DNA from: Oscillospiraceae bacterium
Lineage (GTDB): Bacteria; Bacillota; Clostridia; Oscillospirales; Ruminococcaceae
Direction: 5' to 3'
Length of the DNA stretch: 64,000 nt
Assembly (NCBI GenBank): GCA_009783205.1
Contig: WRHO01000001.1
Location: 1 to 64,000, forward strand
In this document: piece after piece, positions 17,242-25,930 of the stretch
Layout: each line of letters opens with the position of its first letter
Position numbering within the stretch: position 1 is the first letter of the stretch
Notes under the pieces: generated by a model
What the model was told of the DNA's origin: nothing
Seen by the model: only the letters and a program-made list of their open reading frames with translations
The model's database searches: none
Program-made: the position numbers and the translations under genes

Positions 17242-17270
17242 TTGACAAGAAGAAAATTTTATGATATACT
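17242..17270 (+). promoter_or_regulatory. consensus sigma-A promoter of the methylase operon
   Basis: TTGACA (17242-17247), a 17-base spacer and TATACT (17265-17270). The -10 box is inside a long palindrome at 17262-17290. Confidence 0.85.
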
Positions 17271-17290
17271 ATATGCGGTATAGTATATCA
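17262..17290. promoter_or_regulatory. operator palindrome over the -10 and start site
   Basis: Perfect 12-base arms (TGATATACTATA / TATAGTATATCA) with a 5-base centre (TGCGG). It covers the -10 box and the predicted transcript start, so a bound protein would block polymerase. No small controller-protein gene is next to it; the regulator may be the methylase itself or be encoded elsewhere. Confidence 0.7.
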
Positions 17291-17328
17291 TTTTCACATA
17301 CAAAAATTTTTTTGAAGGAGGTATAATA

Positions 17329-18366
17329 ATGCCGAACAAACGTTTAACGGGTGCAAAAAAAGAAAAAAATGACGAATTTTATACAACACGTGAAGTTATT
17401 GATGCAGAATTGCGTCATTATATAAAACAGTTTAAGGATAAAACCGTTTTTTGTAATTGTGACGACCCATATGAAAGCAATTTTTTTAAGTATTTTGCTA
17501 TGAATTTTGAACAACTTGGTTTAAAAAAATTGATTGCAACAAGTTTTAGCGGCTCAACTATATCCGGAACACAACTCTCGTTGTTAGATGTGAAAATACA
17601 ATTACCTTCCGAAGCTTGTAAAATTGAACTCACAAATGTTAAGGATATACATACGCTTGATGATGTAAAAAATCTTGTTAAGCAAAATGTTAAAAGTCTT
17701 AACGGTAATGGTGATTTTCTTTCTGACGAATGTGTTGAGTTACTTAAAGAATCCGATATTGTTGTAACGAATCCGCCTTTTTCGCTGTTTAAAGAATTTA
17801 TTACCCAACTTTTAAAATATAATAAACAATTTTTAATTATAGGAAATAAAAATTGTTTAATTTATAAAGAAGTTTTCGCACCTATAAAAGCGGGTAAGAT
17901 GTGGCTTGGATACAGGAATATAAACTCGGATATGTGGTTTATTGTTCCGGAACATTATAAATGCGAAAAAATTATTAACGGTGTGCGTATGAAGCATATT
18001 ATGGGATGCTGGTTGACAAATTTAGATGTACTAAAACGTCATGAAGAAATGTTGTTGTATCGCACTTATGATACAGATGCTTTTCCGACCTATGATAATT
18101 ATAATGCGATTGAAGTAAATGAGGTAAAAAATATACCAAAGGATTATTATGGGTTAATGGGAGTGCCGTCAACATTTCTCGGAAATTATAACCCCGACCA
18201 ATTCGAATTGATAGGTGTTGCCAACGATAAAAGAGAGAAACATCCCGATTTTATACAGGCTAATCCTGTTTATCTTGATGACAGACATAAAAGCTTCCAA
18301 GGTTTAGTAGTAAACGGAAAAGCAACCTACGCGCGTATTGTTATAAAGAGAAAGGTAAAAAAATAA
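17329..18366 (+). CDS. EcoRI-type adenine-specific DNA methyltransferase
   Basis: 345 residues. The catalytic motif NPPF (148-151, in SDIVVTNPPFSLFKEF) marks an adenine-N6 methylase. The N-terminal ANEFYTTR-like stretch (KNDEFYTTREVIDAEL) and CNCDDPYESNFFKYF match the EcoRI-methylase family. GAAGGAGG lies before the ATG. Its stop overlaps the next start (TAATG), so the two proteins are co-translated. Codons are clearly more A/T-rich than in neighbouring genes, which suggests transfer. It probably protects host DNA from the partner nuclease; the target sequence is unknown. Confidence 0.85.
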   Translation: MPNKRLTGAKKEKNDEFYTTREVIDAELRHYIKQFKDKTVFCNCDDPYESNFFKYFAMNFEQLGLKKLIATSFSGSTISGTQLSLLDVKIQLPSEACKIELTNVKDIHTLDDVKNLVKQNVKSLNGNGDFLSDECVELLKESDIVVTNPPFSLFKEFITQLLKYNKQFLIIGNKNCLIYKEVFAPIKAGKMWLGYRNINSDMWFIVPEHYKCEKIINGVRMKHIMGCWLTNLDVLKRHEEMLLYRTYDTDAFPTYDNYNAIEVNEVKNIPKDYYGLMGVPSTFLGNYNPDQFELIGVANDKREKHPDFIQANPVYLDDRHKSFQGLVVNGKATYARIVIKRKVKK

Positions 18367-19472
18367 TGAAACTTGAAAGACTTCATTTAACGGTCGAACA
18401 AATATCTAAAGATTTCTATAATAATGACGACGGTGCGGGTGGTTTAGGCGGAAAGCTTGATATTCGCCCGTTTTATCAACGCGAATCAATTTATGATATA
18501 AAACGAAAAGAGTTAGTAATCGACTCAATAATAAACGGCTATCCGTTGAACATTATGTATTTTGCTAAAAAAACAGATGGCACTTATGAGGTATTAGACG
18601 GGCAACAAAGAATCCTAAGCTTTTGTGAATTTGTTAGCGAAGGCGGGTTTTCTGTCGAACATCGCTCATTCGGTAATTTTTATTCCGAGGAAAAAGAAAA
18701 GATACTTAATTATACACCAATGATTTATACTTGCGAAGGGACTGATACAGAAAAGCTTAACTGGTTTGAACGTATTAATGTTGCCGGACTGCCGCTAACT
18801 TCGCAAGAGTTGCGAAACGCCGTCTACTCCGGTCCTTGGGTTTCAGCCGCTAAACGATATTTTAGTAAACCAAATTGTCCTGCGGGAGGACTTGCTGATA
18901 AATATATTAAAGGCAGAGTCAGTCGTCAAGAGTTTTTAGAACGAGCAATTCAATGGCATATATGCAGTAAAGAAGATGAGAAAATTCGTGATTATATGAA
19001 TAAACACTGTAAGGAATCTAACGCCGACGAATTGCAATTATATTTTGAAGCTGTCATTGCATGGGTTAAGGCGAAATTTAAAATATACAGAAATGAAATG
19101 CAATATGTAGACTGGGGAATGCTTTATAATCGTCATAAAAACGACACGCTTGATGCAAACAAACTGGAAAAAGAAATAGAAACCCTAATGACAGACCCGG
19201 ACGTTGGAAATCGTAAAGGTATTTATGAATTTATATTAAGCAATAAATTACCTAATGATGAACGCTTATTAAATCTGCGTTTATTTGATAATGAGCAAAA
19301 ACGTCTTGTTTACGAAAAGCAAAAGGGGATTTGTACAAAGTGCGGCAAAAAATTTGAGTTAAAGCAAATGGAAGCCGACCATATTACGCCTTGGAGTCAA
19401 GGCGGTAAAACTAATATTGAAAACTGTCAAGTATTATGCAAAGACTGTAATCGGCGAAAAAGCGATTTGTAA
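18366..19472 (+). CDS. DUF262-HNH putative restriction nuclease
   Basis: 368 residues. The N-terminus is a DUF262 (ParB/GmrS-like) domain with RPFYQRESIYD and the DGQQR motif (78-82), which in related proteins binds or hydrolyses nucleotide. The last about 50 residues are a zinc-type HNH nuclease: CTKCGKKF, then ADHITPWSQGGKTNIENCQ and LCKDCNRRKSD. So it combines the DUF262 sensor/NTPase part of GmrSD-like type IV systems with an HNH in place of the usual DUF1524. Overlap with the methylase start/stop suggests a restriction-modification pair. Whether it cuts unmodified or modified DNA is not decidable here. Confidence 0.8.
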   Translation: MKLERLHLTVEQISKDFYNNDDGAGGLGGKLDIRPFYQRESIYDIKRKELVIDSIINGYPLNIMYFAKKTDGTYEVLDGQQRILSFCEFVSEGGFSVEHRSFGNFYSEEKEKILNYTPMIYTCEGTDTEKLNWFERINVAGLPLTSQELRNAVYSGPWVSAAKRYFSKPNCPAGGLADKYIKGRVSRQEFLERAIQWHICSKEDEKIRDYMNKHCKESNADELQLYFEAVIAWVKAKFKIYRNEMQYVDWGMLYNRHKNDTLDANKLEKEIETLMTDPDVGNRKGIYEFILSNKLPNDERLLNLRLFDNEQKRLVYEKQKGICTKCGKKFELKQMEADHITPWSQGGKTNIENCQVLCKDCNRRKSDL

Positions 19473-19561
19473 TGTGTAACTATAGGCAACCTTTTATAGA
19501 CTTCATTTGTGTTATGTATATATACCGCTTAACTCTTAAAAATAAAAAATGAGGAATCACC

Positions 19562-20323
19562 ATGAAAAGGTTAATCACGATTATTCTTCCGATTGCGTTG
19601 CTGTTGTCAGCTTGTAACAATCGAGACGGAAACAATCCCGAAAACGGCTCTTCGGCAGTGTCTGCTTTTAATTACAGTGAAAGCGAAATTAATCTAATCC
19701 GCAGCTTTGTAGATGACGCTTTGTTTGAAAAATACCCGATAAGCGGTATAGGAAGCGGTAACGCCGAAAATAACATCAATGTTAACTTTATGAGAACAGA
19801 CGAGCAGGTGGAGGAGCTTCGTGAGGAGGTTATGGCGTTTATTTCCGCTATCATTGAGGAAAATCCGAAGCTGTCGAAAATGAACATAGACATGGATTTA
19901 TTTTCGTTGAAGGGGAGTGGTTCTGAAGAAACCCACCCGGTAGAAGATTTGGAACCCAATTCTCTTGTACCCGATAATTCTAAAAAACTTCCGGAGCTTT
20001 TCATCGACGACATTACATCAATCGGATTGTCCTATACATTTGTGAATCAAACCGACATGGAATTTACCGACGGTGAGGATTATTCCTTATTCGTCAGAGA
20101 CGGCGATGTGTGGAGGAAATTAAACGGAGGTATGGTTGTTACATTAATCGGATACACGATTGCACCGATGTCGCAGACAATATCGCGTGAAGTCAATTGG
20201 GAATGGGTTCTTAGAGAAGAATTGCCTGTCGGTGAGTATAAATTTCAAAAGAGAATTTTGTTCGTTCGCCAACCGGGTGATTTTGACGAGCATACTTTAG
20301 AGCAGAGATTCACGATTGATTAG
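19562..20323 (+). CDS. lipoprotein with C-terminal Ig-like domain
   Basis: 253 residues. The signal peptide ends in a lipobox (LLSAC), so it should be anchored on the outer face of the membrane. After a low-complexity linker there is a charged helical segment (30-115), then a beta-rich domain of about 95 residues (IGLSYTFVNQTDMEFTDGED to YKFQKRILFVRQPGD) resembling bacterial Ig-like domains found with surface metallopeptidases and sensors. No catalytic motif is seen. A terminator follows. The role is unknown. Confidence 0.65.
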   Translation: MKRLITIILPIALLLSACNNRDGNNPENGSSAVSAFNYSESEINLIRSFVDDALFEKYPISGIGSGNAENNINVNFMRTDEQVEELREEVMAFISAIIEENPKLSKMNIDMDLFSLKGSGSEETHPVEDLEPNSLVPDNSKKLPELFIDDITSIGLSYTFVNQTDMEFTDGEDYSLFVRDGDVWRKLNGGMVVTLIGYTIAPMSQTISREVNWEWVLREELPVGEYKFQKRILFVRQPGDFDEHTLEQRFTID

Positions 20324-20361
20324 GCTCAGAATATAGTCTCGAAAAATCAATGAAATATAAT

Positions 20362-20390
20362 CGGGTATCGTAATAATGATACCCGTTTTA
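20362..20390 (+). terminator. intrinsic terminator after the lipoprotein gene
   Basis: Arms CGGGTATC / GATACCCG flank an 8-base loop and are followed by TTTTA. Confidence 0.85.
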
Positions 20391-20429
20391 CTTATAAAAA
20401 ATATATAAAACATTTACGATTTATTGCTA

Positions 20430-20457
20430 TTGCCCTTTACATTGACCGTGTTATAAT
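20430..20457 (+). promoter_or_regulatory. likely promoter of the 48-residue ORF
   Basis: A perfect -10 TATAAT (20452-20457) with a TTGCCC -35 (20430-20435) 16 bases upstream. The start would be near 20464, about 25 bases before the ATG. Confidence 0.5.
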
Positions 20458-20488
20458 GATGTCATAATAAAGAAAAGAGGTGTTCATC

Positions 20489-20635
20489 ATGAAAAGCATA
20501 GTATCAACAATAACAAATTTTTGGGGGCTTTCGTTTTTATTCAACACTAATACATCAATTGATGAAATCAGTAGGAATCAAAGACGTTTACGCGCATTAA
20601 AGTATCGTTTTATGTTAGATGAGGAAAGCAAGTAA
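20489..20635 (+). CDS. small 48-residue protein of unknown function
   Basis: A short ORF starting MKSIVSTITNFWGLSFLF, with a mildly hydrophobic N-terminal half, and ending in a basic-acidic tail (RRLRALKYRFMLDEESK). It has AGAGG before the ATG and a TATAAT promoter upstream, and a hairpin follows. These signals make translation plausible. There is no recognised family. It lies just upstream of the phosphate regulon, but no link can be shown. Confidence 0.5.
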   Translation: MKSIVSTITNFWGLSFLFNTNTSIDEISRNQRRLRALKYRFMLDEESK

Positions 20636-20659
20636 ATATCGCGCAATATCTTCGGGTCA

Positions 20660-20706
20660 TGTAGGGGTATGGTAATTGCCAAAAAAGCAATACCATTACC
20701 CCTACA
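20660..20706. repeat. long imperfect hairpin, possible terminator or small repeat element
   Basis: Arms begin TGTAGGGGTA and end TACCCCTACA, continuing inward with two single-base offsets to an A-rich loop. It follows the small ORF. The ends and size resemble small dispersed hairpin repeats, but no second copy is in this window. Confidence 0.5.
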
Positions 20707-20811
20707 AACAATTTTAAGCCTCTAAATTAATGAATACGGCTTTACAAAATCTTTGCGAATTTATTACATTTTTATGCTATTTATTTTCGTTTTTTCGTGT
20801 TAATATATGCT

Positions 20812-20829
20812 TGTAATCGGTTGATTACA
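20812..20829. promoter_or_regulatory. inverted repeat upstream of pstS
   Basis: TGTAATC and GATTACA form a perfect 7-base inverted repeat with a 4-base centre, about 35 bases before the pstS ATG. It could be an operator or a leader hairpin. No clear PhoP-type box was recognised. Confidence 0.35.
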
Positions 20830-20863
20830 TAAAAAACACTTATTTTTAAGGAGAACTAAACTA

Positions 20864-21856
20864 ATGAAAAAACTACTTGCAATTATGATTGCTGCGGCAA
20901 TGCTGCTGACCTTTGCGGCTTGTAATCCCGATGAAGACCCGGTATCCCCTCCCGCAAACGATGTCGGCAACAACGACAACAACAATAACAACAATAATAA
21001 TCAAGCTGACACCGAAGACAATACACTCGAAGTTGACGAAGAAGAGGGTGAACAAGATGCAATCACAGGCGCAATCGCGGTAATCACTCGTGAAGACGGG
21101 TCGGGAACTCGCGGCGCGTTTGTGGAATTATTCGATGTAAGAATTGAAAATGCCGAAGGCAAAAAAGTCGATGACGTAAGACCCGACGCCGATGTACAAA
21201 ATGCAACCGGAGCGGTTATAGGTGCCGTAGCGGGAAATAAACAGGCAATCGGTTATATCTCACTCGGCTCTCTTGACGACAAAGTAAAAGCATTAAAAAT
21301 TGACGGTGCCGAAGCTTCTGTTGAAAACGTCTTAAACGGCTCATATACAATTAAACGTCCGTTTAATATCGTTACGAGCGTTGACGGAATAAGCGATGCC
21401 GCACAAGATTTTATCAACTTTATCATGAGCGATGAAGGGCAAGCGGTTATCACCAACGAAAAATGTATAAGCGAAGGTTCAACCGGGCCGTTTGTCAGCA
21501 ACGGAAAAGCGGGAGCGGTCATTATCGACGGTTCGTCATCGGTAAGCCCCGTTATGACAAAGCTAAAAGAAGCATACGAAGCACTTGTTGACGGCGCGGA
21601 TATTGAAATTCAAACCACAGACTCGGGCACCGGCGTAACCTCTACAATTAACGGCGGTTGTGACATTGGTATGGTTTCCCGTGAATTAAAAGACGAAGAG
21701 CTTGAACAAGGGATTGAGGATTTAGTAATTTGTTTAGACGGTATCGCCGTAATAGTACACGTTGACAACCCGTTCAGCGACGCCACTAAAGACCAAATTA
21801 AAGCAATCTTCCAAGATGAAGGTGATATAACAAAATGGGAAGAACTTGACGGTTGA
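20864..21856 (+). CDS. pstS: circularly permuted phosphate-binding lipoprotein PstS
   Basis: 330 residues. The lipobox LTFAAC (Cys20) anchors it outside the membrane, and a poly-Asn linker follows. The order of the two PstS halves is reversed. Residues 69-210 match the normal C-terminal half (ITREDGSGTRGAF, AIGYISLGSLDDKVKAL, QDFINFIMSDEGQ). Residues 215-330 match the normal N-terminal half (IDGSSSVSPVMTKL, DSGTG, CDIGMVSRELK, ending DITKWEELDG). Both phosphate-contact motifs are kept, so binding is expected. Phosphate is delivered to PstCA. AAGGAG precedes the ATG. It is the first gene of pstS-C-A-B-phoU-RR-HK. I believe similar permuted forms exist in other gut Clostridia. Confidence 0.9.
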   Translation: MKKLLAIMIAAAMLLTFAACNPDEDPVSPPANDVGNNDNNNNNNNNQADTEDNTLEVDEEEGEQDAITGAIAVITREDGSGTRGAFVELFDVRIENAEGKKVDDVRPDADVQNATGAVIGAVAGNKQAIGYISLGSLDDKVKALKIDGAEASVENVLNGSYTIKRPFNIVTSVDGISDAAQDFINFIMSDEGQAVITNEKCISEGSTGPFVSNGKAGAVIIDGSSSVSPVMTKLKEAYEALVDGADIEIQTTDSGTGVTSTINGGCDIGMVSRELKDEELEQGIEDLVICLDGIAVIVHVDNPFSDATKDQIKAIFQDEGDITKWEELDG

Positions 21857-21880
21857 CAGTTGACAATTGACAATTAACAG
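21846..21880 (+). repeat. five tandem TTRACRR heptamers between pstS and pstC
   Basis: Consecutive 7-base units TTGACGG, TTGACAG, TTGACAA, TTGACAA and TTAACAG run through the pstS stop codon into the gap. Spacing is 7, not the roughly 11 of Gram-positive Pho boxes. They could be a small repeat or a regulator site, or contribute -35-like elements. Confidence 0.5.
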
Positions 21881-21921
21881 TTAGTTTAAGCGTTGAGTGT
21901 TATAGTAAGGAAATATATCTG

Positions 21922-22806
21922 ATGAATAATGCAAGCAACGTCAACAGAGGGAAGTTCAGAGAAGCCGCCGTTAAAGTAATGTTCTTGGCGGCGGCTTGTA
22001 TCTCTATCATAGCGGTTGCGTTAATCTGTGTGTTTATTTTCGCAAACGGATTACCCGCAATTAAAGAGATAGGGCTGAAGGAATTTCTTCTCGGTCAAAA
22101 ATGGAAACCAAACGCCGACATTTACGGAATTTTCCCTATGATAATCGGAAGCCTTTATGTAACGGCGGGGGCGATTGTCATAGGCGTTCCCGTCGGAATA
22201 CTTATGGCTGTGTTCATGGCGCGTTTTTGTCCGCAAAAGCTTTATAAGCTTTTAAAGCCTTTTGTGGAATTGCTCGCCGGGATACCGTCGGTTGTCTACG
22301 GATTTCTCGGATTACAATTATTGGTGCCTTTGATTCACGGCTTGTTCCCGGAACAACCGAGCGGCTCGGGTGTTCTTGCGGCGTCAATCATGCTCGGAAT
22401 AATGATTTTACCTACAATTATTAATGTTTCGGAGTCGGCAATAAAAGCGGTTCCGGATAATTATTACGAAGGCTCGCTTGCTCTCGGTGCAACACACGAG
22501 CGGAGTGTATTTTTTGCGGTATTACCCGCGGCTAAATCGGGGGTGTTGGCGAGCGTAATTCTCGGAGTAGGAAGGGCAATCGGCGAAACAATGGCGGTTG
22601 TATGGGTTGCGGGAAACGCACCTATTGTTCCGGACAGCATTTTGAGCAGCGTAAGAACATTAACCTCAAACGTGGTAATGGAAATGGGTTATTCAACGGG
22701 ACTTCACAGGGAAGCCCTCATAGGAACCGCAGTTGTATTGTTCGTTTTCATATTGATTATTAATCTCAGTTTTTCTGCAATAAAAAGAGGGGGTAAAAAG
22801 CAATGA
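21922..22806 (+). CDS. pstC: phosphate ABC transporter permease PstC
   Basis: 294 residues with about six membrane helices, typical for PstC. The permease loop signature (NYYEGSLALGATHERSVFFAVLPAAKSGVLASVILGVGRAIGETMAV) is clear. Before it, LLAGIPSVVYGFLGLQLLVPL is characteristic of Pst permeases. It forms the membrane channel with PstA. A weak AAGGAAAT site precedes the ATG. Its end overlaps the pstA start by four bases. Confidence 0.95.
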   Translation: MNNASNVNRGKFREAAVKVMFLAAACISIIAVALICVFIFANGLPAIKEIGLKEFLLGQKWKPNADIYGIFPMIIGSLYVTAGAIVIGVPVGILMAVFMARFCPQKLYKLLKPFVELLAGIPSVVYGFLGLQLLVPLIHGLFPEQPSGSGVLAASIMLGIMILPTIINVSESAIKAVPDNYYEGSLALGATHERSVFFAVLPAAKSGVLASVILGVGRAIGETMAVVWVAGNAPIVPDSILSSVRTLTSNVVMEMGYSTGLHREALIGTAVVLFVFILIINLSFSAIKRGGKKQ

Positions 22807-23693
22807 GCAAAAGCGAAGCCATTAATTATATCCCTTTTAAACAAAAGCTGAGGGGTTACTTAAAACATCCTATGTCATTGTTTTTGTTGATTCTTGTAAT
22901 AGGCGCGGCGGTTATCACGGTAGGGCTTGTAGCGATTCTGCTCGGACATTTACTTATCAAAGGAATACCTCACATCAAACCGCATCTTTTCGAATGGAAA
23001 TATACCACCGATAATTTGTCAATGATGCCCGCAATAATCAATACATTTATTATGGTTATATTAACCCTTTTAATTGCCGTTCCCGTCGGAATAAGCTCCG
23101 CAATTTATCTTGTGGAATATGCAAAAAGAGGAAATAAAGTTGTTTCGGTTATACGTCTTACAACCGAAACACTTGCGGGAATTCCGTCGATTGTATTCGG
23201 GCTTTTCGGGTTCATTGTGTTTAACACAATGATTTTCAAGGGTTATTCAATGATTGGCGGCGCATTAACCCTTTCTATGATGGTGTTGCCTATTATTATA
23301 AGAACAACCGAAGAGGCGTTGATATCGGTTCCCGACTTGTTCCGTGAGGGAAGCTTCGGGCTCGGAGCGGGAAAGCTCCGCACCATAACAAGAATTGTTT
23401 TACCGTATGCAATGCCCGGGATTTTAGCGGGAATAATCCTTTCAATCGGTCGTATAGTCGGCGAAACCGCGGCGTTAATCTTTACCGCCGGTACAATCCC
23501 GGGGGTTCCGAAAGCCTTAACACGCTCCGGTCGGACGCTGTCCTTACATTTGTTTGAATTGGTGCAAAACCCGCAGGCTCCGACAGACAGGTATTTTAAC
23601 GCGGCTTATGCAACGGCGGTTGTACTTTTGGCTTTGGTTGTTTTAGTCAACGCATTATCGAGTTTTATAGCAAAGAAACTAAGCTCTAAATAA
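22803..23693 (+). CDS. pstA: phosphate ABC transporter permease PstA
   Basis: 296 residues with about six membrane helices. Family segments are [19 protein letters not shown] and the coupling loop [21 protein letters not shown] followed by [16 protein letters not shown]. It pairs with PstC in the membrane. It starts inside the pstC stop codon (ATGA) with AGAGGGGG before it. Confidence 0.95.
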   Translation: MSKSEAINYIPFKQKLRGYLKHPMSLFLLILVIGAAVITVGLVAILLGHLLIKGIPHIKPHLFEWKYTTDNLSMMPAIINTFIMVILTLLIAVPVGISSAIYLVEYAKRGNKVVSVIRLTTETLAGIPSIVFGLFGFIVFNTMIFKGYSMIGGALTLSMMVLPIIIRTTEEALISVPDLFREGSFGLGAGKLRTITRIVLPYAMPGILAGIILSIGRIVGETAALIFTAGTIPGVPKALTRSGRTLSLHLFELVQNPQAPTDRYFNAAYATAVVLLALVVLVNALSSFIAKKLSSK

Positions 23694-23743
23694 AATGTAA
23701 CAACTGCACGGGGTCACAATCTTTATTAATGAGGGAATATAGT

Positions 23744-24496
23744 ATGAACTATAAAATGGAAATAAACAATGTGAATTTGTTTTACGATAAGTTTCAAGCG
23801 TTGAAGGACGTCACGATTCCTATTGCCGAAAAACAAATAACCGCGTTTATAGGCCCGTCGGGGTGCGGTAAATCAACGCTTTTAAAATCGCTGAACCGTA
23901 TGAACGATTTGATTGAGGGTTGCCTTATAAAAGGCAAAATGCTGTTAGACGGAGAGGATATTTACGGCGGAATGAACGTCGATATTTTACGGAAAAGGGT
24001 AGGAATGGTGTTCCAAAAGCCCAACCCGTTTTCGATGAGCATTTATGACAATATAGCTTACGGCCCGCGTACCCACGGGATTCGTTCAAAAGCCGCGCTT
24101 GACGAAATTGTTGAGAAATCGCTGAAAAATGCGGCAATTTGGAACGAAACAAAGGACAGACTAAAAAAAAGCGCGCTCGGAATGTCCGGCGGTCAGCAAC
24201 AGCGGCTTTGTATCGCCCGCGCATTGTCGGTTTCCCCCGAGGTTATACTTATGGACGAACCTACATCGGCTCTTGACCCCATTTCAACGGGAAAGATTGA
24301 AGAATTAATGTCCGAGTTGAAAAAAGAATATACGGTTATAATAGTAACGCACAATATGCAACAGGCGACTCGAATTTCCGATACAACGGCGTTTTTTCTG
24401 TTAGGTGAAATGGTTGAGCATAACGTAACCCGCGAAATATTCTCAAATCCTAAAGAAAAACGCACCGAAGATTATATCACGGGAAGATTTGGGTGA
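23744..24496 (+). CDS. pstB: phosphate ABC transporter ATPase PstB
   Basis: About 250 residues. Walker A is [10 protein letters not shown], the signature is [18 protein letters not shown], Walker B is [16 protein letters not shown], and the switch His is in [11 protein letters not shown]. PstB-specific features include NRMNDLI and [22 protein letters not shown]. The ATG at 23744 is preferred over 23729 because GAGGGAA lies just before it and the earlier ATG would include the ribosome site. It powers PstCA from the cytosolic side. Confidence 0.95.
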   Translation: MNYKMEINNVNLFYDKFQALKDVTIPIAEKQITAFIGPSGCGKSTLLKSLNRMNDLIEGCLIKGKMLLDGEDIYGGMNVDILRKRVGMVFQKPNPFSMSIYDNIAYGPRTHGIRSKAALDEIVEKSLKNAAIWNETKDRLKKSALGMSGGQQQRLCIARALSVSPEVILMDEPTSALDPISTGKIEELMSELKKEYTVIIVTHNMQQATRISDTTAFFLLGEMVEHNVTREIFSNPKEKRTEDYITGRFG

Positions 24497-24528
24497 TATT
24501 TAAAAATCTATTAATAAGGAGTATAATA

Positions 24529-25191
24529 ATGTCCTTCAGAACAAATTATGATAAAGATTTAAAAAGCGTTTTTGATAATCTTGTGCAGATGTGCCGTCAT
24601 ATTGAAATAGCGCTTGAAAAATGCGTAGTCGCGCTTACACAAAGGGATTTTGAACTCGCTAAGGAGGTTTATGAAGAAGAAAGAATTGTTGACAAGTTAG
24701 AACGTAAAATCGAGAAATCTTGCTTGGACATTCTTTTACTTGAACAACCCGTAGCGCGGGATTTTCGCGAGGTTTCGACGGCGTTAAAAATGATTACCGA
24801 TTTAGAAAGAATCGGAGACCAGGCGCGAGATATCGCCGAAATAACAACACAATTCGGCGAAGAAGAATACATCAAAAAGTTAGAACACATTCCGCAAATG
24901 GCGGCAATTGTTATTCAAATGGTGAAAGACGGAGTTCAAGCTTATATAGGGCGGGAAATTGAGCTTGCCCGCTCACTGAACAAGACCGACGATAAAGTAG
25001 ACGAATTGTTTGAAACGGTTGTGAATGATTTAATCTCGATTATCAAAAAGAACCCCGACAACGCTAAACAAGCGATGATGCTCATGATGATTGCAAAATA
25101 TCTTGAACGAATCGGCGACCATGCAGTAAACATCGGCGAGTCTGTCGAATACGCAATAACCGGCGTACTCCATAAAAAGAATAATCAATGA
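24529..25191 (+). CDS. phoU: phosphate regulon protein PhoU
   Basis: 220 residues from the ATG at 24529, which follows AAGGAGTATA; the longer frame from 24493 would overlap pstB and lacks such a site. Two PhoU repeats of three helices each are visible, each with an acidic/aromatic metal-site region (first: LITDLERIGDQARDIAEI-like KMITDLERIGDQARDIAE; second: KYLERIGDHAVNIGESV). PhoU links transporter state to the sensor kinase and limits uptake. The gene lies between pstB and the RR/HK pair, the classical place. Confidence 0.94.
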   Translation: MSFRTNYDKDLKSVFDNLVQMCRHIEIALEKCVVALTQRDFELAKEVYEEERIVDKLERKIEKSCLDILLLEQPVARDFREVSTALKMITDLERIGDQARDIAEITTQFGEEEYIKKLEHIPQMAAIVIQMVKDGVQAYIGREIELARSLNKTDDKVDELFETVVNDLISIIKKNPDNAKQAMMLMMIAKYLERIGDHAVNIGESVEYAITGVLHKKNNQ

Positions 25192-25231
25192 ACTGCTATA
25201 CAGGCTCTGAATAGAGAAAGAGGGTGTTTTT

Positions 25232-25930
25232 ATGAAAAGATTAATCTATGCGGTTGAAGACGATAAAGCTATTCAAGAGGTTTATAAATATTCAACAGAG
25301 AACGAGTTTGATTGTCTTTGTTTTTCCGACGGTAAATCATTTTTCGATGTACTTGATAACGCGGAATCGTCTAAACGGCTTCCCGATTTGATTTTATTAG
25401 ACATTATGCTCCCGGGTGACGATGGGTTTATGATTCTCTCACAATTGAAGTCAAACGAAAAAACCGCTCATATTCCCGTAATTATGGTGTCGGCAAAGGG
25501 AGAGGAAATATCAAAGGTTCGAGGACTTAACATGGGGGCGGACGATTATATATCTAAACCCTTCGGCGTTATGGAATTAGTCGCAAGAATCAAGGCAAAT
25601 TTGCGAAAGACGCAAAGGTTTGTATTACCCGAAAGCGAAAAAATTGTTTACAAGGATATAACAATTAATTTGTCGAAGCATCAAATTTTAGTGAAAAATA
25701 TAGTTGTACAAGTAACGCTTAAAGAGTTCAATATTCTGCACTTACTTTGTAAAAACGCAGAAAAAGTCCAAACCCGCGAATTAATATTCAGCGAAATTTG
25801 GGGCAACTCTTTTTTAGGCGAATCTCGAACGCTCGATATTCATATAAAAGAAATACGGAAGAAGCTTAACGAAGTTAAAAGCGAAGCCTCGATTCAAACA
25901 ATTAGAAGCGTGGGGTACATGATAGTATGA
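25232..25930 (+). CDS. PhoB/PhoP-type response regulator
   Basis: 232 residues. The receiver domain has the acidic pair ED/D near 9-11, the phosphoacceptor Asp57 (LILLDIMLP) and the conserved Lys in ISKPFG. The C-terminal winged helix (ITINLSKHQILV ... SRTLDIHIKEIRKKLNEV ... IQTIRSVGYMIV) is OmpR/PhoB type and binds DNA. AGAGGGTG precedes the ATG. Its stop overlaps the kinase start by four bases. Position after phoU makes it the likely regulator of this pst operon. Confidence 0.9.
   Translation: MKRLIYAVEDDKAIQEVYKYSTENEFDCLCFSDGKSFFDVLDNAESSKRLPDLILLDIMLPGDDGFMILSQLKSNEKTAHIPVIMVSAKGEEISKVRGLNMGADDYISKPFGVMELVARIKANLRKTQRFVLPESEKIVYKDITINLSKHQILVKNIVVQVTLKEFNILHLLCKNAEKVQTRELIFSEIWGNSFLGESRTLDIHIKEIRKKLNEVKSEASIQTIRSVGYMIV

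Noticed and set aside
21846-21880. A classical Pho box upstream of pstC
   Set aside because: The 7-base unit spacing does not fit the roughly 11-base spacing known for PhoP/PhoB half-sites.
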